Below, one piece after another: positions 1-14,170 of a DNA stretch of 64,000 nt (within the stretch, counting starts at the first letter, position 1; every line of letters starts with the position of its first letter). The position numbers were made by a program, and so were the translations under genes. The stretch covers positions 96,188,777 to 96,252,776 of the forward strand of contig CM031857.1 of the NCBI GenBank assembly GCA_018697195.1, in the 5' to 3' direction. A model generated the notes under the pieces. It did no database searches and was not told the origin of the DNA. It was given only the letters and a program-made list of their open reading frames with translations. The stretch is from Certhia americana. Lineage: Eukaryota > Chordata > Aves > Passeriformes > Certhiidae.

Positions 1-3000
1 ATATGATCTCAGCCAAGGTTAATGTTTTTATGTGGATAGAATCTGAGCCTGGGAGTTAGTAACCTCATGCCCTGTTCCCAGATATGCTTCAGATTTACTG
101 TGCAGCCATAATTAGATGTGATGCTCTGTCTGTGCTTTGGATTGCTGTTTGCACAAGGACAATAATGCTTCTTTACCTTGGACAACCCTTCTGAGAAATA
201 TGTGAAAAAAACTATTAATCTGTTGATTACTTACCTTACTTATTACCTAAGTGTCAAGGAATAGCATCACCATAGCAGCCATCTATTACATTAAGACTCT
301 ATGATTTCTTTATGTCTTCTGTAGTATTTAGGAGTGCTCATAGACTTTGCTTTTGGAAGGACTCAGTATCTTCCAATGGAAACAATATTATATCGTAGCT
401 GCAACATGAGATAGAAATCCCTGTTGGAATTAAAGCTTATGCTTTATGGGCTCCAGGTTTTCTGGCCTAATTATTCATATCTGTCAGTGCTTTCTTCATG
501 TCAAGTGAAATTTCCTATCAAACTGTAAAGTTTTTGATGTGATGTGTTCCTTTCTTCTCTTGTTATAGCCAACATCTAGCTTTCTAGCTTTATATAGTTC
601 AACATAAAATAACAATGTAAGAATTGCCTAATATAGTTCTGCTCTTGTTCTGTAGAATTTGTTGTGGGTACAGTGATAATTGGTCTCTTCATGTTTCTTT
701 CAGAATACTTCAACACATGCTATTTCCAGCCATTTCATGCTGTATTTTATATTCCTTTCCAGCCAGGTTAATAGATCTCATAATAATCTTTTAAATCTAC
801 ACATACTCTCCATATTTGGAACTTATATTATTCTTTTTGTCAATCTTTCCTCAAACATACATTGTGCAAAGAAGCTGCATATCACAGTTAAATACTCAAG
901 CACTTTCTGACCTACCTTTGCCTACATTTCTGATGTTTTTCACTTCCTTCCTCTAGCTTTAGTATCCCTATTTTTTTTCCTGTTATGTACATAATTATCT
1001 GTTCTGTTATTGAAATGCATATTAGAAGTCAGCATTTGCAGTGACATTTAAGATTTTGCAAAGTTTTCCTATTTTACGAATACAGAATAACAACATTGTT
1101 TCTGCCACAATGCTTTGGAGTAAAAAGAGTTTTTTGGATGATGATCACTGGCATTTTCTTTTACAGTTCAAATCAAAACAAAAAAACAACTGCAAATCCT
1201 ACAGTAGAGCACCAGAGCCTGAAAGTAACTTAAAAATACAGACTGATACTACTCAGCATATTTTTTCTTCTTTACTTTTGATATTTAAGAGGTATGACGT
1301 ACACTTAATATTGTTATTTAGTGTCATTCAATTAAATTAAATGGTTCACATTTTTGGGTCCCTTCTGTTCTTTGTTCCAATAAGAAAAACTATTTAGATT
1401 CTCTGACTTATTAAGTGGATTTCATCCTTCATGTACAGAGAAGGAGCACTTCTAATGCACACAGTGTGCCACAAATCCTGCCTCTTTTGCAGCTAGTGAG
1501 CTTTGGGAGGATGCCAGACTGGGAGCAGAGGTGCCCAGAGGCAGACTTTCAGACAGTCTGTATACACCACATGTGCAAAAACTGTCCTCAGGCTCTCCTG
1601 TGAGGGATGCAGCTGGCCTTAGACACTCATAGAGCCTGGAAGGTGTCTTATATGGCGACTCTACCTGGACTTTTGGGACTACTATGGATATGAACAGCAA
1701 AGGAAGAAACTACATAAAGGGAGGTGGATTACTGAGGTAATGTCCCCTACAAAGATTTTATTCTCTTGCCTCTAACCCTCAAAAGTTAAAGGCCTCTATT
1801 CAGCCTTCAATTAATAATTCATTCAGAGCCAGAAGACGTGAACACCAAAGGATATGTTTTTAAAAATATGTTTTAATAAATAAGAAATTAGGTAAAGAAC
1901 AATTGTCATGCCCTTCAAAGGATAAATGGGGCAAGTGCTGCAATGGCATAGGCAATTCAGACTATTAGAAATGAAGTACTGTTCCTGTATGGCTGTACAT
2001 GGTTCTTTATGGTTTATGTGGAGGAACATGGTAAGCAGCAAGAACTGGAAGTTCTACATTTAGTGGATCAGAGACAAGGAAACAATTTCTGTTATAGGAG
2101 TCAATACATTTTATTTGAGAAGAAGTTTTTTCACCCCACTCCAGTTGTTCTGAGTGATGAAAATATAACATACTTCTACATGCTGATCAAGGTTTATCCA
2201 AAGGTCAGGCTGAATTCTTAAAAGAAATGCTGAATCTGTTTGGTATCAAATTATCTGTGCAAAGGGCTTGGGACTGTATCTGTATACAGTTATTATTAAA
2301 ATATGGCCTCAAAACTAAATTCAATAATGTTCAGCTTTGTGTCTGACTCTATTAGAAAAACAAAACCATAACAATAATGGAGGAAAGAATAATCTATCAT
2401 ATGTTCTTCAATATAATGTGATATATTCTTTGCTGTAAAGTGACTTATGGGACACTGCATTGTATTCTGCATTTCATTAAGGTATTTTACAGCAGTCTCT
2501 GAAATTCACCTAGAGCTAGTCCTGGCAGGGAGTTCTGACCTTTTAATGCATACAGTTTTGCCTGTAAAGTAAGCTAATGGTTAACCTTATTCCCAGTGGG
2601 CAAGTGTCCATAGTACAAAGCCCAGCATGCTCAGCAAATCTGAGCAAATCAGCTCAAATCCTCAACTGGTGCAGATCATCATGGGTTCACTAAGTCACTA
2701 TGCATCAGCTGAAATTTAGCCTCAGCAAAGGCAATAATCAAATTCATATTGTTACCAGTGAAACCAGGATTTAGCGCTTCAAATTCAAGTAATATCAGTC
2801 AAGATCCTAATACTATTATAAAATAAATTTCGAATTTAAATGTGGTAATATGCCACTTAGAGCAGACTAGGTGCCTTCATTTGGAATTCTCCAGTTCTAC
2901 TGTGTAATAACAGGGCTTTTGTGCAGGGATCTTTGCATTCTCCCATGCAGCAAATGCTGTGTATAACTTGGGCTCAAATCTAATAAAAAAGACGGCTTGA

Positions 3001-5857
3001 ACCCTTCTCCCCTTGTACCACTTCATGGTGGGGAGGCATGAATTTAGAATGTCTGGTTAAAATCACACAGAACACATTTTCCAGTGATTCTTTGGCATCT
3101 CATCTCTCTGGTTCCTTGGCTGTGATGAATCAGTTGAAAAATCAGAGAAAACCTTGGTGCTGGACTTCCTGCTGCATTTAGCCAAGTGCTGATGTCCTGG
3201 CGGGGGCCAACTCTCTTCTTTTTCTTCTTCTCCCCTGTCACTGATAACACTGATTTGGGGGTTTAGGTCTTCTCATGTTATGAAGGTAAATGTACTCTCT
3301 TCCCCAATACCTATTTTTAGTTTCACCTTATCTCTTTGTCTACTGTTGAGCCACTTCTACAAACTGTGTTAAGAATTTGTATGTAAATACTTTAACATAA
3401 ATAACATGAAAAGTGGCATGGTTTTGAAGTGCTTGACATTTAGTGCTTTCTTCTGCATTTCTGTTTATCTCTTTTTGCTTTCCATAACAAACAGTTCCTT
3501 TTCCTCTCCAAATGTCATTCTGCCAAACATCTTGAGTCATGACCTTTGTGAGTTAGACAAACTGAGCAACCAGAAATAAATATCCAATTACAGTAACTTT
3601 TAGATGTATGTCCATGATCCACCTGTAGAACACTTACAGTGAAATTTTATTATTTCCATATATTAATATAGAACATATCAGATCATATGTTGAAGGCTCT
3701 CCAAAATTACATTCACTGCAGCCCACATATGTGCAGGTGATGCATTAGTCTACTTGGAAGTAAGGATGCCATAAAAATGCTGGACAGTTTTGCATGAATA
3801 CCTTAAAGTAGTAATGGATAGACTGAATTTTATCTTTATAAATATGTTTGAATATATGTAAGTTACACTAAAAATAAATTCAGCTTAATTAATATTTCTT
3901 CTCTGATTTGAATAGTTCCAGAGACTCAAGCCAGTTCCAACATAATTATGACCAGTTTTTTAAATAAAGACAAAACCTGAAAGCTTTTCAGGAAAAAAAG
4001 GAAGCAAACTTTAAATATAGATAAAGAAATAAATTTTATAAAGTAATTCCATTTTCCTCCATTCAGTTTCCCTGAATGATTTGCAGTAAAGCAGTTAGAT
4101 CCTAATTTTTTCAATCAGTAAGAAATAGTTTTTTATCTTTATTGATTTTTCTTTTTTTTTTTTCCTTTGTTGCCACTGGATTTAGTTTAAAATATTCTCT
4201 GAAATTAGACATTTTTCATGTTGAAAAATTGGTGAGGATAATTTACTCTTTATAAAAGTTCTAGTATTGAGGATATTTTGAAATATTATGGAGCTGAAAA
4301 AAGAAACAGAAAGATGAAAGAGATGAGTATTTAACATAGATTTCAATGAACTGACAGCAATAAAATTAAGATTGATGGCATAAGTGTTCCAAGATTAGAT
4401 TTCTTTGTTGTTTCTTTGACTGAGAAATAAAACATGAATTTTAGCTAAGACAAAAATGCACCCCAGATTTGTTTAGGAGACTGAAATGACAAATAAAAAT
4501 AAAAATAGAAAAGGAAAAAAATCACTTGTCTATGTGGGGTTTTTTTCTTTCGAACTATATCATGCGTCTATAAAAATCTATTTCAACTCTGTACAAATTT
4601 TGACTTCAGTGAGATTAATGGTATCTTTCTGTGAGGAAAAACAGAACCAACAAACTTTTCAAGAAAACGTATTTTTTAAAAAAAATATAAAAAAATAATC
4701 TACATCAAAGTTATGAAGGGAAACAACCTCTTCCAATAAAATATAAAATCAACTCACAACTAATTACAATTAAGAATTAAAAATTACATTCACAGGATTA
4801 TTGCACAATACTGCCAATAAATTGCATGTAAATACCTGGTATTCATGCAATTGCTGATGTATGAATTCAGGAAGTCCCTAGCAGTCAGTTTGTCAGATTT
4901 TCTTCTGAGGTACTGCTTTTGGAAATTAAGGATTCCACTTTCATAATAATTTCTGATCATCAGTGCTTCAGATGTCATCTGCTTGAATCCTGATGGGAAT
5001 ATCTCAAACCTTTAAGACTACTTCAAATAGGGGTTTTATGGTCTAAAGAATATCACAGGCCTTTGTGATCAAAAGGGAAAAAAAACCCAAAACGTCTGAT
5101 GATCACCACATCACCGTTAAGGTCTAACCACTGTCCCAAAGTGTAATTTAATCCATATGTATAGAGCAGCTGGGCTTGCAGCACATAACCTATATCTATG
5201 ACTTAAAAATCTTGAATCACATATGCTTGAAATAAATGTCAGACAAGAGGAAAAGCCCAACTTCATAATTTAATGATAAAACACAAAACATTTAGATGCA
5301 GAAGGTGCATTTAACAATCTATCAGTAACTCCTACCCCCCACCCCAAAACTTGGTTAGTGTAAAAGGTCAGGACCAATTCCCTATGGATATGTAGGTATA
5401 TGCTGGTCCCTCCTAATGACTCAACAGAACATGTTTGGGTTTTTTAAACATCATTGTCATTTAAAAGCAAAATGGCCTTTTAAACATGTGCAATTAAACT
5501 GTTACATTCTGTCCTTTTTATCTTTAGGGTAACAAGATATGGTACTTTGCAGTCGTGTTTCTGCAGAAATATATAGGTAACAGTGTGTCTGTTATATGCT
5601 GTACCATATATATCATATATCATCTAAGCCATATCAGAAGCTGTGTCAAGGGCCTCAGCCTAATCTTCATTTGCATTGCTGAAATTTAGATGCCCTTGCC
5701 ATCCTCAGCAATATGTAATATAAGTGATTCTTGAGCCCACAATTTCATTTCCTGTAGCAGCTTTTACTTAGATCATGTGATATTTTTTAGATTGGAATTT
5801 TCCTGAAAGTATTTTTTCTGCAATATTTAAAGCATGAGGCCAAATTTAATCATTACT
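1..5857. other. AT-rich spacer, no gene recognised
   Basis: Open frames here are all shorter than about 100 codons, occur on both strands and resemble nothing I know. I see no LTR or CR1 landmarks. The stretch 1415-1700 is a little richer in G and C and has overlapping open frames on opposite strands, but no recognisable motif. Short A and T runs are scattered throughout. Confidence 0.7.
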
Positions 5858-5858
5858 T

Positions 5859-5860
<2 letters not shown>

Positions 5861-5903
<43 letters not shown>

Positions 5904-5915
5904 TTGTTGCTGCTG
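5861..5915. repeat. (GTT)n microsatellite
   Basis: About 13 uninterrupted GTT units are followed by a T-rich and GCT-containing tail. The array is simple sequence with no gene nearby. Its length and purity suggest it could vary between individuals. Confidence 0.95.
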
Positions 5916-8133
5916 TTTTACTTCTAGGTTGCATCTGAGTGAATTAATAAGTAAAATTTAAATTATATTTTATGATGTTTACGTGCCCCGAAATGCTCAT
6001 TTCAAAGTGTTTCAACCTCTTATTTGCAGGTAGAATTAAAATAATTTTCATATGAAAAATTATTCATATAAAAATGAAACACATTTTTAACAGACATTTT
6101 AGCTATTCTTTCTCTTAATTTTTGCTATTTTCTTCTTAATTTGTGTTATTTTCTTTTGTTTACTAATTTTTATTATCTGAATTGAGTGAAATGTAAGTAA
6201 AATATTATTTTTGTTTTAACACATCTCAGATCCTACACGGTGTTGTTTAGTTTGGTAAAAATAGTAATAGAACAGAACTGATAGCTGAAAAAAGATTAGA
6301 TAGTAACAAAAATTTGCAAAGCAAGCTGACCTAAAGGAGTCTTGGGATTGATTCAGCAATGCTGAGGACAAACTGTTCTCTCTCCACAATCTCTACTCCT
6401 AAAGACTTCCTGAGAGTTAAATTTGCAAAAAAAATATCTCTGAAGACATGTAAGTTTTTGAGAATTTTCTGTCTTCTGTAAAAAGCAGATTAGAAATATT
6501 AGAATGAAATGCAAATGATAACACAAAGTTATGACACTGAATCTGCTTAAATGAGAAATATTGATGAGCATCATGAAAAAAAACGCTAATCAAGATATCT
6601 GTCTGTGGAAAAATAGACTTCAAAGGTGATTACATAGCATAGTAATCCACACCCTTCCTTCATGAACTTCTGCATATAATAATTTACTCTGAACTTTAAC
6701 TATAATTTATAAATTTTATCCATTGAATGGATGCTGTCACACTGATCTGAAGACTGAGGAATTCACCTATTATCAGAGGGTTACATTTACAGACATATTT
6801 GGAATAATGAATGCTGTCATCTCATTGATAAACATAGAACTCCCAACAGCCTTGGGATTCAAGATGAGGAACAAAATCTCTCAGTGAAATTAATGGCAAA
6901 AAGTGAGCCTGTGCATTGGTGTTTTCAGAGAATTTTAGTCTTTCTTAAAGAAATTCTTCAGGAGTTAACAAGCCTTCAGAAGAATCCAAGACCTGTAGAT
7001 TCTACACTAAGAAAATGTTCTTAATATTCCTTTATATAACACTTTGCAAGTATCCCTAATAATAGAAGCTGTTATTGATGAGAATATTAGAGAGATATGA
7101 ACATAATGTTGAAATATCATCATATCTATCATCTTATTTGATTTAACTGCTCATCATTTTTGTGAAAAGAAAAGATTCTCCTCAGTCAGAGGAAAAATGG
7201 AATTTACTAGTACATAAACTGCAATTACATTCTCAGGACCAATCCTTATCTCAGATGAGAAAAATGGTATTAATTACACATACACTCCAGTCATTTTTGT
7301 TAAATTATTTTATTCTGAAATTATTTCTTCATTCCAAAATGCCTAAAGCTATTGAATAAGTTTTCCCAGAACTGCATTAATATTCTCTAGTGAAAATAAA
7401 GAACTAGTGTTAACAGTTGGATACATTACCAGAACTTAAATACCTCTACTAAGGTAATAGAAATTTTAAAAGTAGTTATAAAAGAAGAGGTGGCACTGGG
7501 TGAAATAATCAGTCAGGGCAATATCTGTCATAGTAGATAAATAATGTACAAAGACATTAAACCCTAGCTTTGTACTATGAGTAGGGGTAAAAAAGCAAAT
7601 GCAGAATCCTGTAGATATTCATGGCAATGGGAAATACATCTCACTCTCTATAAAAGGGGTTGGTTTGTATGTGCAGTAAGGTCTGCAGTAGCACCTATTT
7701 CATACAATTTTTCAGCTACTCAAATCAGCCTTGTAAACTAACCAGTTCCATTATTATCTCTACATTTCTTGCAGAATTTAAACACTTTCAATTAAATTGC
7801 AGAAGAGTCCATAGCTGCCATATCTTTAGCTTTCTAAAATTTTTTACTCCATATCTAGTATTAGACATATCCAAGAACATATTTCGTAGTTTTGTGATCT
7901 TCAATATGAGAAAAAAAAAAAAAATTGAAGCACATCTCCTAAAATATCTGCAGGATTTCAACATTAAAATCTAGTTAATAGGGAAGGAATGTCTAAAATT
8001 CACTTGAGTTGATAAGGCATATTTGAATGTAATTGAAATGGGAGCAAACCCATGTTAAGTAAAACTTTTAATGTCTCAATGAAATATTTAGCAGTTCTTG
8101 TCTGAAGTTGATTGGAGAATAAGAATAATGTAG
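5916..8133. other. AT-rich spacer, nothing recognised
   Basis: Both strands carry only short open frames. There are short A and T homopolymers, including an A run at about 7911-7924. No transposable-element landmark or RNA gene is visible. Confidence 0.7.
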
Positions 8134-8146
8134 AATAATAATAATA

Positions 8147-8202
<56 letters not shown>
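8134..8202. repeat. (AAT)n microsatellite
   Basis: About 23 AAT units with one interruption, a TAG triplet near 8148-8150. On the minus strand the array reads as a tyrosine run inside an open frame, which is an artefact of the repeat and not a protein. Confidence 0.95.
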
Positions 8203-11200
8203 TTATATCTACTGGGTACATAATATATAGCATTAGCTCCATCATTACTGGGTCTTTTCCTGGTTTATTGAGTCTTTGCTTTAATGCTCTACATCTCTGA
8301 ACTGTGTGCCCTGATACTCCAGAGAAGCTGCATAGAATGAATGACTAGTTCAGTGTACCCTCTGCTGTCACACCAGAGTATCTCAGACTCCTCTTTTTTA
8401 AGATACTATGCTTAGTCTCCATTTTTTATTCCTTTTTTTTTTTTTCTCTAAGTTTTACTTACAAGAAGACAAAAGAACTTTGTTGTCATCATGTCCCTTA
8501 GATCTAATGTAAAACTAAGCAGTTTGCAGGGTTTTCCACTAATCTGAAACTGCCAGGACATCAAGATTAGGGACAGGCAGCTGTTGTGTTTCTTTTCTCT
8601 TATGAAATTCAAATAAGATGGGAGAAGGATTGTAGTAGAACAAAATACCTAAAATGGATTGCATTATACAGTTATTTTCCCTCTGGGTTTTTTTTCTATT
8701 GTAAGGCAGATAAAGAGTCATTCCTCAGAAACAGTTCATTATAATGTGGCGAACGAATGAGTGAATAAAAGAGTGAATAGGTAACAGTGACCTTAATGGA
8801 GGCATGATCCCAAAGGTGAAATTAAGTTTTATGTAATTTTATGTTAGGAACTTCTATGTTTATGAAGTTTTTTTCCTGACTGAACATTTAGACTCCAAGA
8901 TACCTTGTCTCTAAGGCCCTCAGGTCTCAATTCACACAGATTGTGTTGAAAAGTATAGAGAGAATTTTTGTGGAAACAACTTTAAATGAGTCTTTCTTGT
9001 TTTATTAGAAGCAGAATCTTTGGAGTCCTCTGGATACACTCAGAGTCAGCTTCTGTAGCAAGCTGAATACTGCTGTCAATTATAGTTAAGTGTTTTCTAT
9101 ATTTTCAAAAAATTTGTGCCAGAAGAATTCTTTTTTGATTGAAATTTCTTCTCTGTTTCTGTAACTGTTTATTTTCAACCTCACCACTTTTCATCCTAAA
9201 CCTGAAAGACTGTACCTTTCTTACCTGTTGTTTCCCTAGTCAATCGCTTTTCTCTTGTTTATTGGTCAACATCATATAAGCTATTTTAATGATGAAAACA
9301 AAATTACATGGGTTAAAACAATTTTAATACTTTTCTGTTGCATACTTTATATTTTAAGGTATTTTAATATATTTAAAATGTAACCAAAGGTTATTCCAAG
9401 TAAATGTTTAGAAATTCAACACCGGTGCCATTTGCATGCTTTCCTTAGTTTATCCATCAAGTATTTTTTTCATTGTGTGCCTTAAAAGTATATAGATGGT
9501 TTGTCATTGCCATGAATTTCCTTTCCCATTTCAAACAATAATTACTCTTCACAACTCCCTGATAAAGAAGAAAAATTTTCTCTTGTCCACTATTAAAAAA
9601 AGTAATTGTTTTATTACTTTTATTTACAGCAGCAGATGGGTAACTGAATTCCATTATCAGCTCTCAGCATGTTAGTGGCATACTGACAACCTGGACAGTA
9701 ACCCCTGATTCCATTTCAGTTTTTCTAACCCATGGCTTTCTAATCATGAAGATTATTCTTATTATAGGTGTTGAGAACAAACTATTTCTGTTTAGATGCC
9801 ATGAAAATACTCTGCTTTTTCTCTATTTTAAATAACTGAGAAATTTCAAAGGGAGGGGATAGAGAACTTAGAAAGTTGATCTTCAGCTCAACCATTTTAC
9901 ACAGCTAAAACTCAGCTGTAAGTCAACCTATAAAAGTCACTGACTATGTCCTGTAATGCCAGAAACAAACATCCACAGTGTCTCGTTCAGGGTCTTTCAT
10001 AAATTGAAGCATTCATTCTTATTATTTCTCTATCATTATTTCTCTATCATGCAGCCAAAAAACCACTGAGTTAGCCCTTCTAATATACAGAGAAGCATGC
10101 AAATAAGAATCAGCATTTTACCTATTCAGTAAAGTACACAGAAAGAAACTGTGTTTGCAGAAGGTACAGAAAAGTTTGTTTGGGTTTTTTATGTTCTATT
10201 TTCCCATCTCTAAAAAAGTTTATCCACTTTACCAAGTGAGCCAATGACCATATCCCTTTTGGTTCAGCTGTACTTTCCACTTTATTAATTTTACCTTGTT
10301 AACCACAGTTGCTGCTGAAAAGAAGTGCCTTAAAACAAAATAGAAGAAAGGCTAAAAATGCCACCCTGAGTGAAAAAAAGTTCTTTGAAATGGCGATCCA
10401 GTATATGTTTGAAGGCCAGGAGTCCAGAGACACTATTGCGTGATAGAAATTAGAATATTGTTTCTGTACATGAAATATCTTGAGTTTTCTGATTTGAAGC
10501 AAATTACACTTATAGTTTGTTTCAGATGTCACTCAGAACCTCCTTCAAAAAACCTGAGGAGCAAACACAGCTGCCTTTGATATAAAATGATGTCAGCATT
10601 CCATTTTGGCACTGGTGCATGATTTACGTGGGGGACTCTCAGCAAAGCCAGGAAACAGACCCTAAAAGACCACCTAACTTTTCTCATTTTCTCCTCATTC
10701 CCTGCTTTAGTTCTCAAAACTGCCCCAAAACACATCTTGCAGTTCCCCTGTGGACATGTGTTAGCACACAGCTGCACAGTGACACTCTCCTGAGATGGAG
10801 GTACAAGAACTGTGGTTGTCCTGACTGGGTGCTCCAAACTCACTGTCTGGTATGAATATGTGCAGATGAACAGATAAACAGAAGGAATTAATACTGATTT
10901 TCATACCTACCATTAACATTAATGAATGTATAAGTGTGAACACTCTTGTTTACCCAGGCATCTCTGAGGTTCACTGTGTGAGCTGAGGTGCATTTTGACA
11001 ATTTTTTTTGTTTCAGTGGCCTAGATAATAGAGCTGGATATTTATGCTAAGAAATCTGGACTAAGACAGTTATAAATTACAACATTTCTATATACTGTGA
11101 AAAATAATTCTTGTCAAATGGCCTGGTTTTATTATTTATTTAGGGGTATGTGAATCTGACACAGAATTTAAAAAGCCTCTTACTTAGTACTTCATTAGAA

Positions 11201-12183
11201 TTTGTCGTGTACATTACCATTAAGGCAAGAGTAACCCTAAATATAGTTGTCAGTGAAGCTTCACCTTTTTTTAATAGAGTTTTATGTCATATTTTTGTGG
11301 ATTTGGATCTATTTGTTTGGGTTCCAGTCATATTCTACTTAAAATGTTTCATCATTAAAACTTCCAACAAATAGAATGGTGTCAAGTATAGACGTTTGAT
11401 ATAATTTTTTTTCCTGTAAAATGTAGACCCTGCCAGTTTCACATTTAGTATGTGGGATGACTGCAATTATATTTGCTAATATCTGAAAATCTTGATTGTG
11501 TTATGTGAAAGAAGTGCAGTGAGCAGTAGAGGTTATTCCTTTCTGTGTTTGAATCAAACATATGACATTTTTTGATGTGTCCCATATCCCACATAATGAA
11601 AGACTGAAAATGGGAAATAGACCAATAATGTGTGCATGAGTAATAGAAATTTCATTAGCTCACATCAGGAACATCAGAGGGTGTGTTAACTTCTGGGGGG
11701 AGTTCACCTGTGCCCTCCTAGGCATCTCTCCAGGGGTAGGACTGTGCTCCAGAAGAGCAGGATTTGTACTTCACCTGAGAAAAATGTCAGTGAATAAGCA
11801 ACCAGGTTGCTGCTTGATTTGAGTGGAAGGGGAAGGTTTGCTTTGGGCATAGGTCAGTGTTGGGAACTGCTGTGAGAGTCAACATTCAGAGGAAAGGTAA
11901 AATGTAGATAAAATCCCTGTACATCCACATCTCTACTGGGGCTTTTGCCATATGTAAATCTGGCAGAGGGGGTTGTGAGGTGTTGGTGTGTTTTTTCATT
12001 GATTTTAGTGGAAGGAAAAAAAGCTTGTAAGTGAGATTGTGGCAGAGAACAGTAGAACAGAGCAGTATTTTCTGTGGTTCTGCTTTAGGCAACAGCAATG
12101 CTCAAGGAAAACAGAGTTGGAAGAACTGGGATTTGCAAATGTAGCTCATGTACAAATCAAGATCTTCTACAGCATAATGAACT
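8203..12183. other. AT-rich spacer, nothing recognised
   Basis: Overlapping open frames of up to 104 codons occur on both strands at 10529-10943. They look like chance frames, with no recognisable domain. A 14-bp direct duplication of ATTATTTCTCTATC lies at 10021-10048. No mobile element was recognised. Confidence 0.65.
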
Positions 12184-12240
12184 ACACACATATATGTGTG
12201 TGTATATATATATATAGATATAGATATATAATATATATAC
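12184..12240. repeat. CA/TG/TA-type compound dinucleotide tract
   Basis: A short CA run passes into TG, then TA, then GATA-like units. It is a mixed alternating purine-pyrimidine tract typical of a degenerate dinucleotide microsatellite. Confidence 0.85.
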
Positions 12241-13619
12241 TAAAACTGAAGGTACCATGATTTTGTGTCAGCTACAGAAAGAAACTCAAGATAATTTCGT
12301 AATTAAAAAGAGGAAAATGACAGTTTGTTGTTGAAAGATCGTTGGTTGGATATGGGGTATTTTTAATTTAATCTTAAATCAGAAGGAGGAAAGTGTTCCT
12401 GCTGAATACAACTGAAATAATCTAGAAGTATTATGTTTTGGGTTTTTTTGTTGGTTTGTTTATTTATTGGATTGGTGGGGAGGGGGGTTTACGTGAAAGT
12501 AAATTGCATTTCAATGCATTCAAAAATTCAAACCAACTGTAGTGCAAAACTTCAAAGATTGCAGAGGGGAGGGGAGTGTGGGCAGCAGGGAGGGCATTGG
12601 GTTGTTGTACCAGAAAGAGAAATGCCAGAAAAAATTAGTTCTTGGAGCAGGAGGACAAAAATGAAGTTGCATCAGAACTTCACAAAGCCTCTTGTTGGTA
12701 ATGAATTGCAGATCCCAGAAATGGGGAAAATACCTTTACTTCCTAGGCACACAGCACTGTCCTCTGTCAACATACACATGATTGCTGTAACTAAAGCCAA
12801 CTTGGTTGTGACCCAGGGTCCCTTTACCTTGACTTCAGTGTTAGGTCCGTTCTTTGACCTGTCTATATTTCCTAAAACCACTGACACACCTCATCATTCT
12901 TAACAGATAACAACTCCAGAATTTTGAATTTCTGGATAAATGAGAGGTGCTATTAAACCTCATCTTCTCCTTGCTCTCTCAGTTTTTTTGGAAATAATTT
13001 CCAAGCAATTGGATCCTGTAGTCACTTACCTTTTTGGGAACTGGCTTTTTTAAGCAGAAAAATTGACGTTGCTGTAATTCTTAGCCTGTGGAGAAAGATG
13101 ACCTTACATAAACCTATAAATGTCAAATTCTGGCAAGAATAGAGGCAGTCCTGTGGGATAGTTCAAGCCAACTATATATGTTATTTTAGAGATTCAGACT
13201 AAGCCTAGGATTGGAAAAAAATACAGAGAAAAAGAAGGGGTCTGTCTATTAAATATTATTACTGGGTAGAAATAATGTGGTACTATGTTTCAATGTGAGT
13301 GTCACATATAAAACCTAGCTTGGACTTATTAAAAATAGGATAAAGACCTAACTTCCTGGGTTCAAGTACCAAATCAGGAGCGAATTTGTAGATCTCTGTT
13401 GAATAAAGATGCAAGGTAAGTTAATAGCTATTGTAATGAAACAGGAGTGGAATATTTTTCTTTATTTCTCTTGTTTTCTTTTCATGATCAGCCTTTGCCT
13501 TGATTGAGATGATATGCTTTCAGAGTGTGTAAGGGTAGACAAGAGAAATGAGGAAAGCTTCTTCTGTCAGGATGTTGAAAGAAAAGATGAAAAAGTATGT
13601 GAAGTATGAGCACGTTAAA
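12241..13619. other. Spacer with one long chance open frame
   Basis: A plus-strand open frame at 12433-12903 (156 codons) begins in a T/G-rich low-complexity run that produces an artificial hydrophobic start. The remainder matches no family I recognise, and an antisense frame overlaps it at 12672-12887. I treat it as non-coding. Confidence 0.6.
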
Positions 13620-14170
13620 ATTCTTATTGCAGACTATTCAGTGCTTTCCTATCAGTTTCTGAAATATTTCTGTTTATAACAAAATTATTTTAATTCAGAT
13701 ATTTAATGCAATTAACATAAACTCTGGCTTGCTTTAACTCAGGTTAATCAGATTAAGTTGCCGTAATTACTGGTTTTAAATGTATCTAATTAAAATTAAT
13801 TTTCCCACTGCAGGACATGAAATGTTCACTTGCCATTTTATGCAATTTGACAATATAATACAACTTTGAAGCCCTTTTTAAAATTATTTTTATGGTGATG
13901 TTGTAAGTTAATTCTATTCATATAAGAATATGCTCTATTGATGCAGATTATTATAACTAAGGTTTGAAAACATTTTCTGTCTTAAGTATCCAAATGCTGT
14001 TTTATATCCTGGGACACTAGCAATAGAAATCATTAATTACTTAGGGCGAGACACAAAGTAAACCATTTATCACTCATCTTTGCTGCTAATTGACTAAAAT
14101 GAACATTTATCTGAAAGGTTTTATGTATTTACTGATGACTTTCAAAGAATGCTTATAATTGTATTCACTA
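13620..14170. promoter_or_regulatory. Candidate conserved non-coding element rich in homeodomain cores
   Basis: The stretch contains TAATTA cores at 13764-13769 and 13787-13792 and further ATTA/TTAAT words. It has no microsatellite or transposon signature. Base composition and motif density resemble developmental enhancers in vertebrate gene deserts. This is inference: AT-rich DNA yields such cores by chance, and conservation cannot be seen from one sequence. Confidence 0.25.

Noticed and set aside
8000..8245. Minus-strand open frame with a long tyrosine run
   Set aside because: It is the translation of the AAT microsatellite.
12433..12903. 156-codon plus-strand open frame with a hydrophobic start resembling a signal peptide
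   Set aside because: The hydrophobic start comes from a T/G low-complexity run, and nothing downstream is recognisable.
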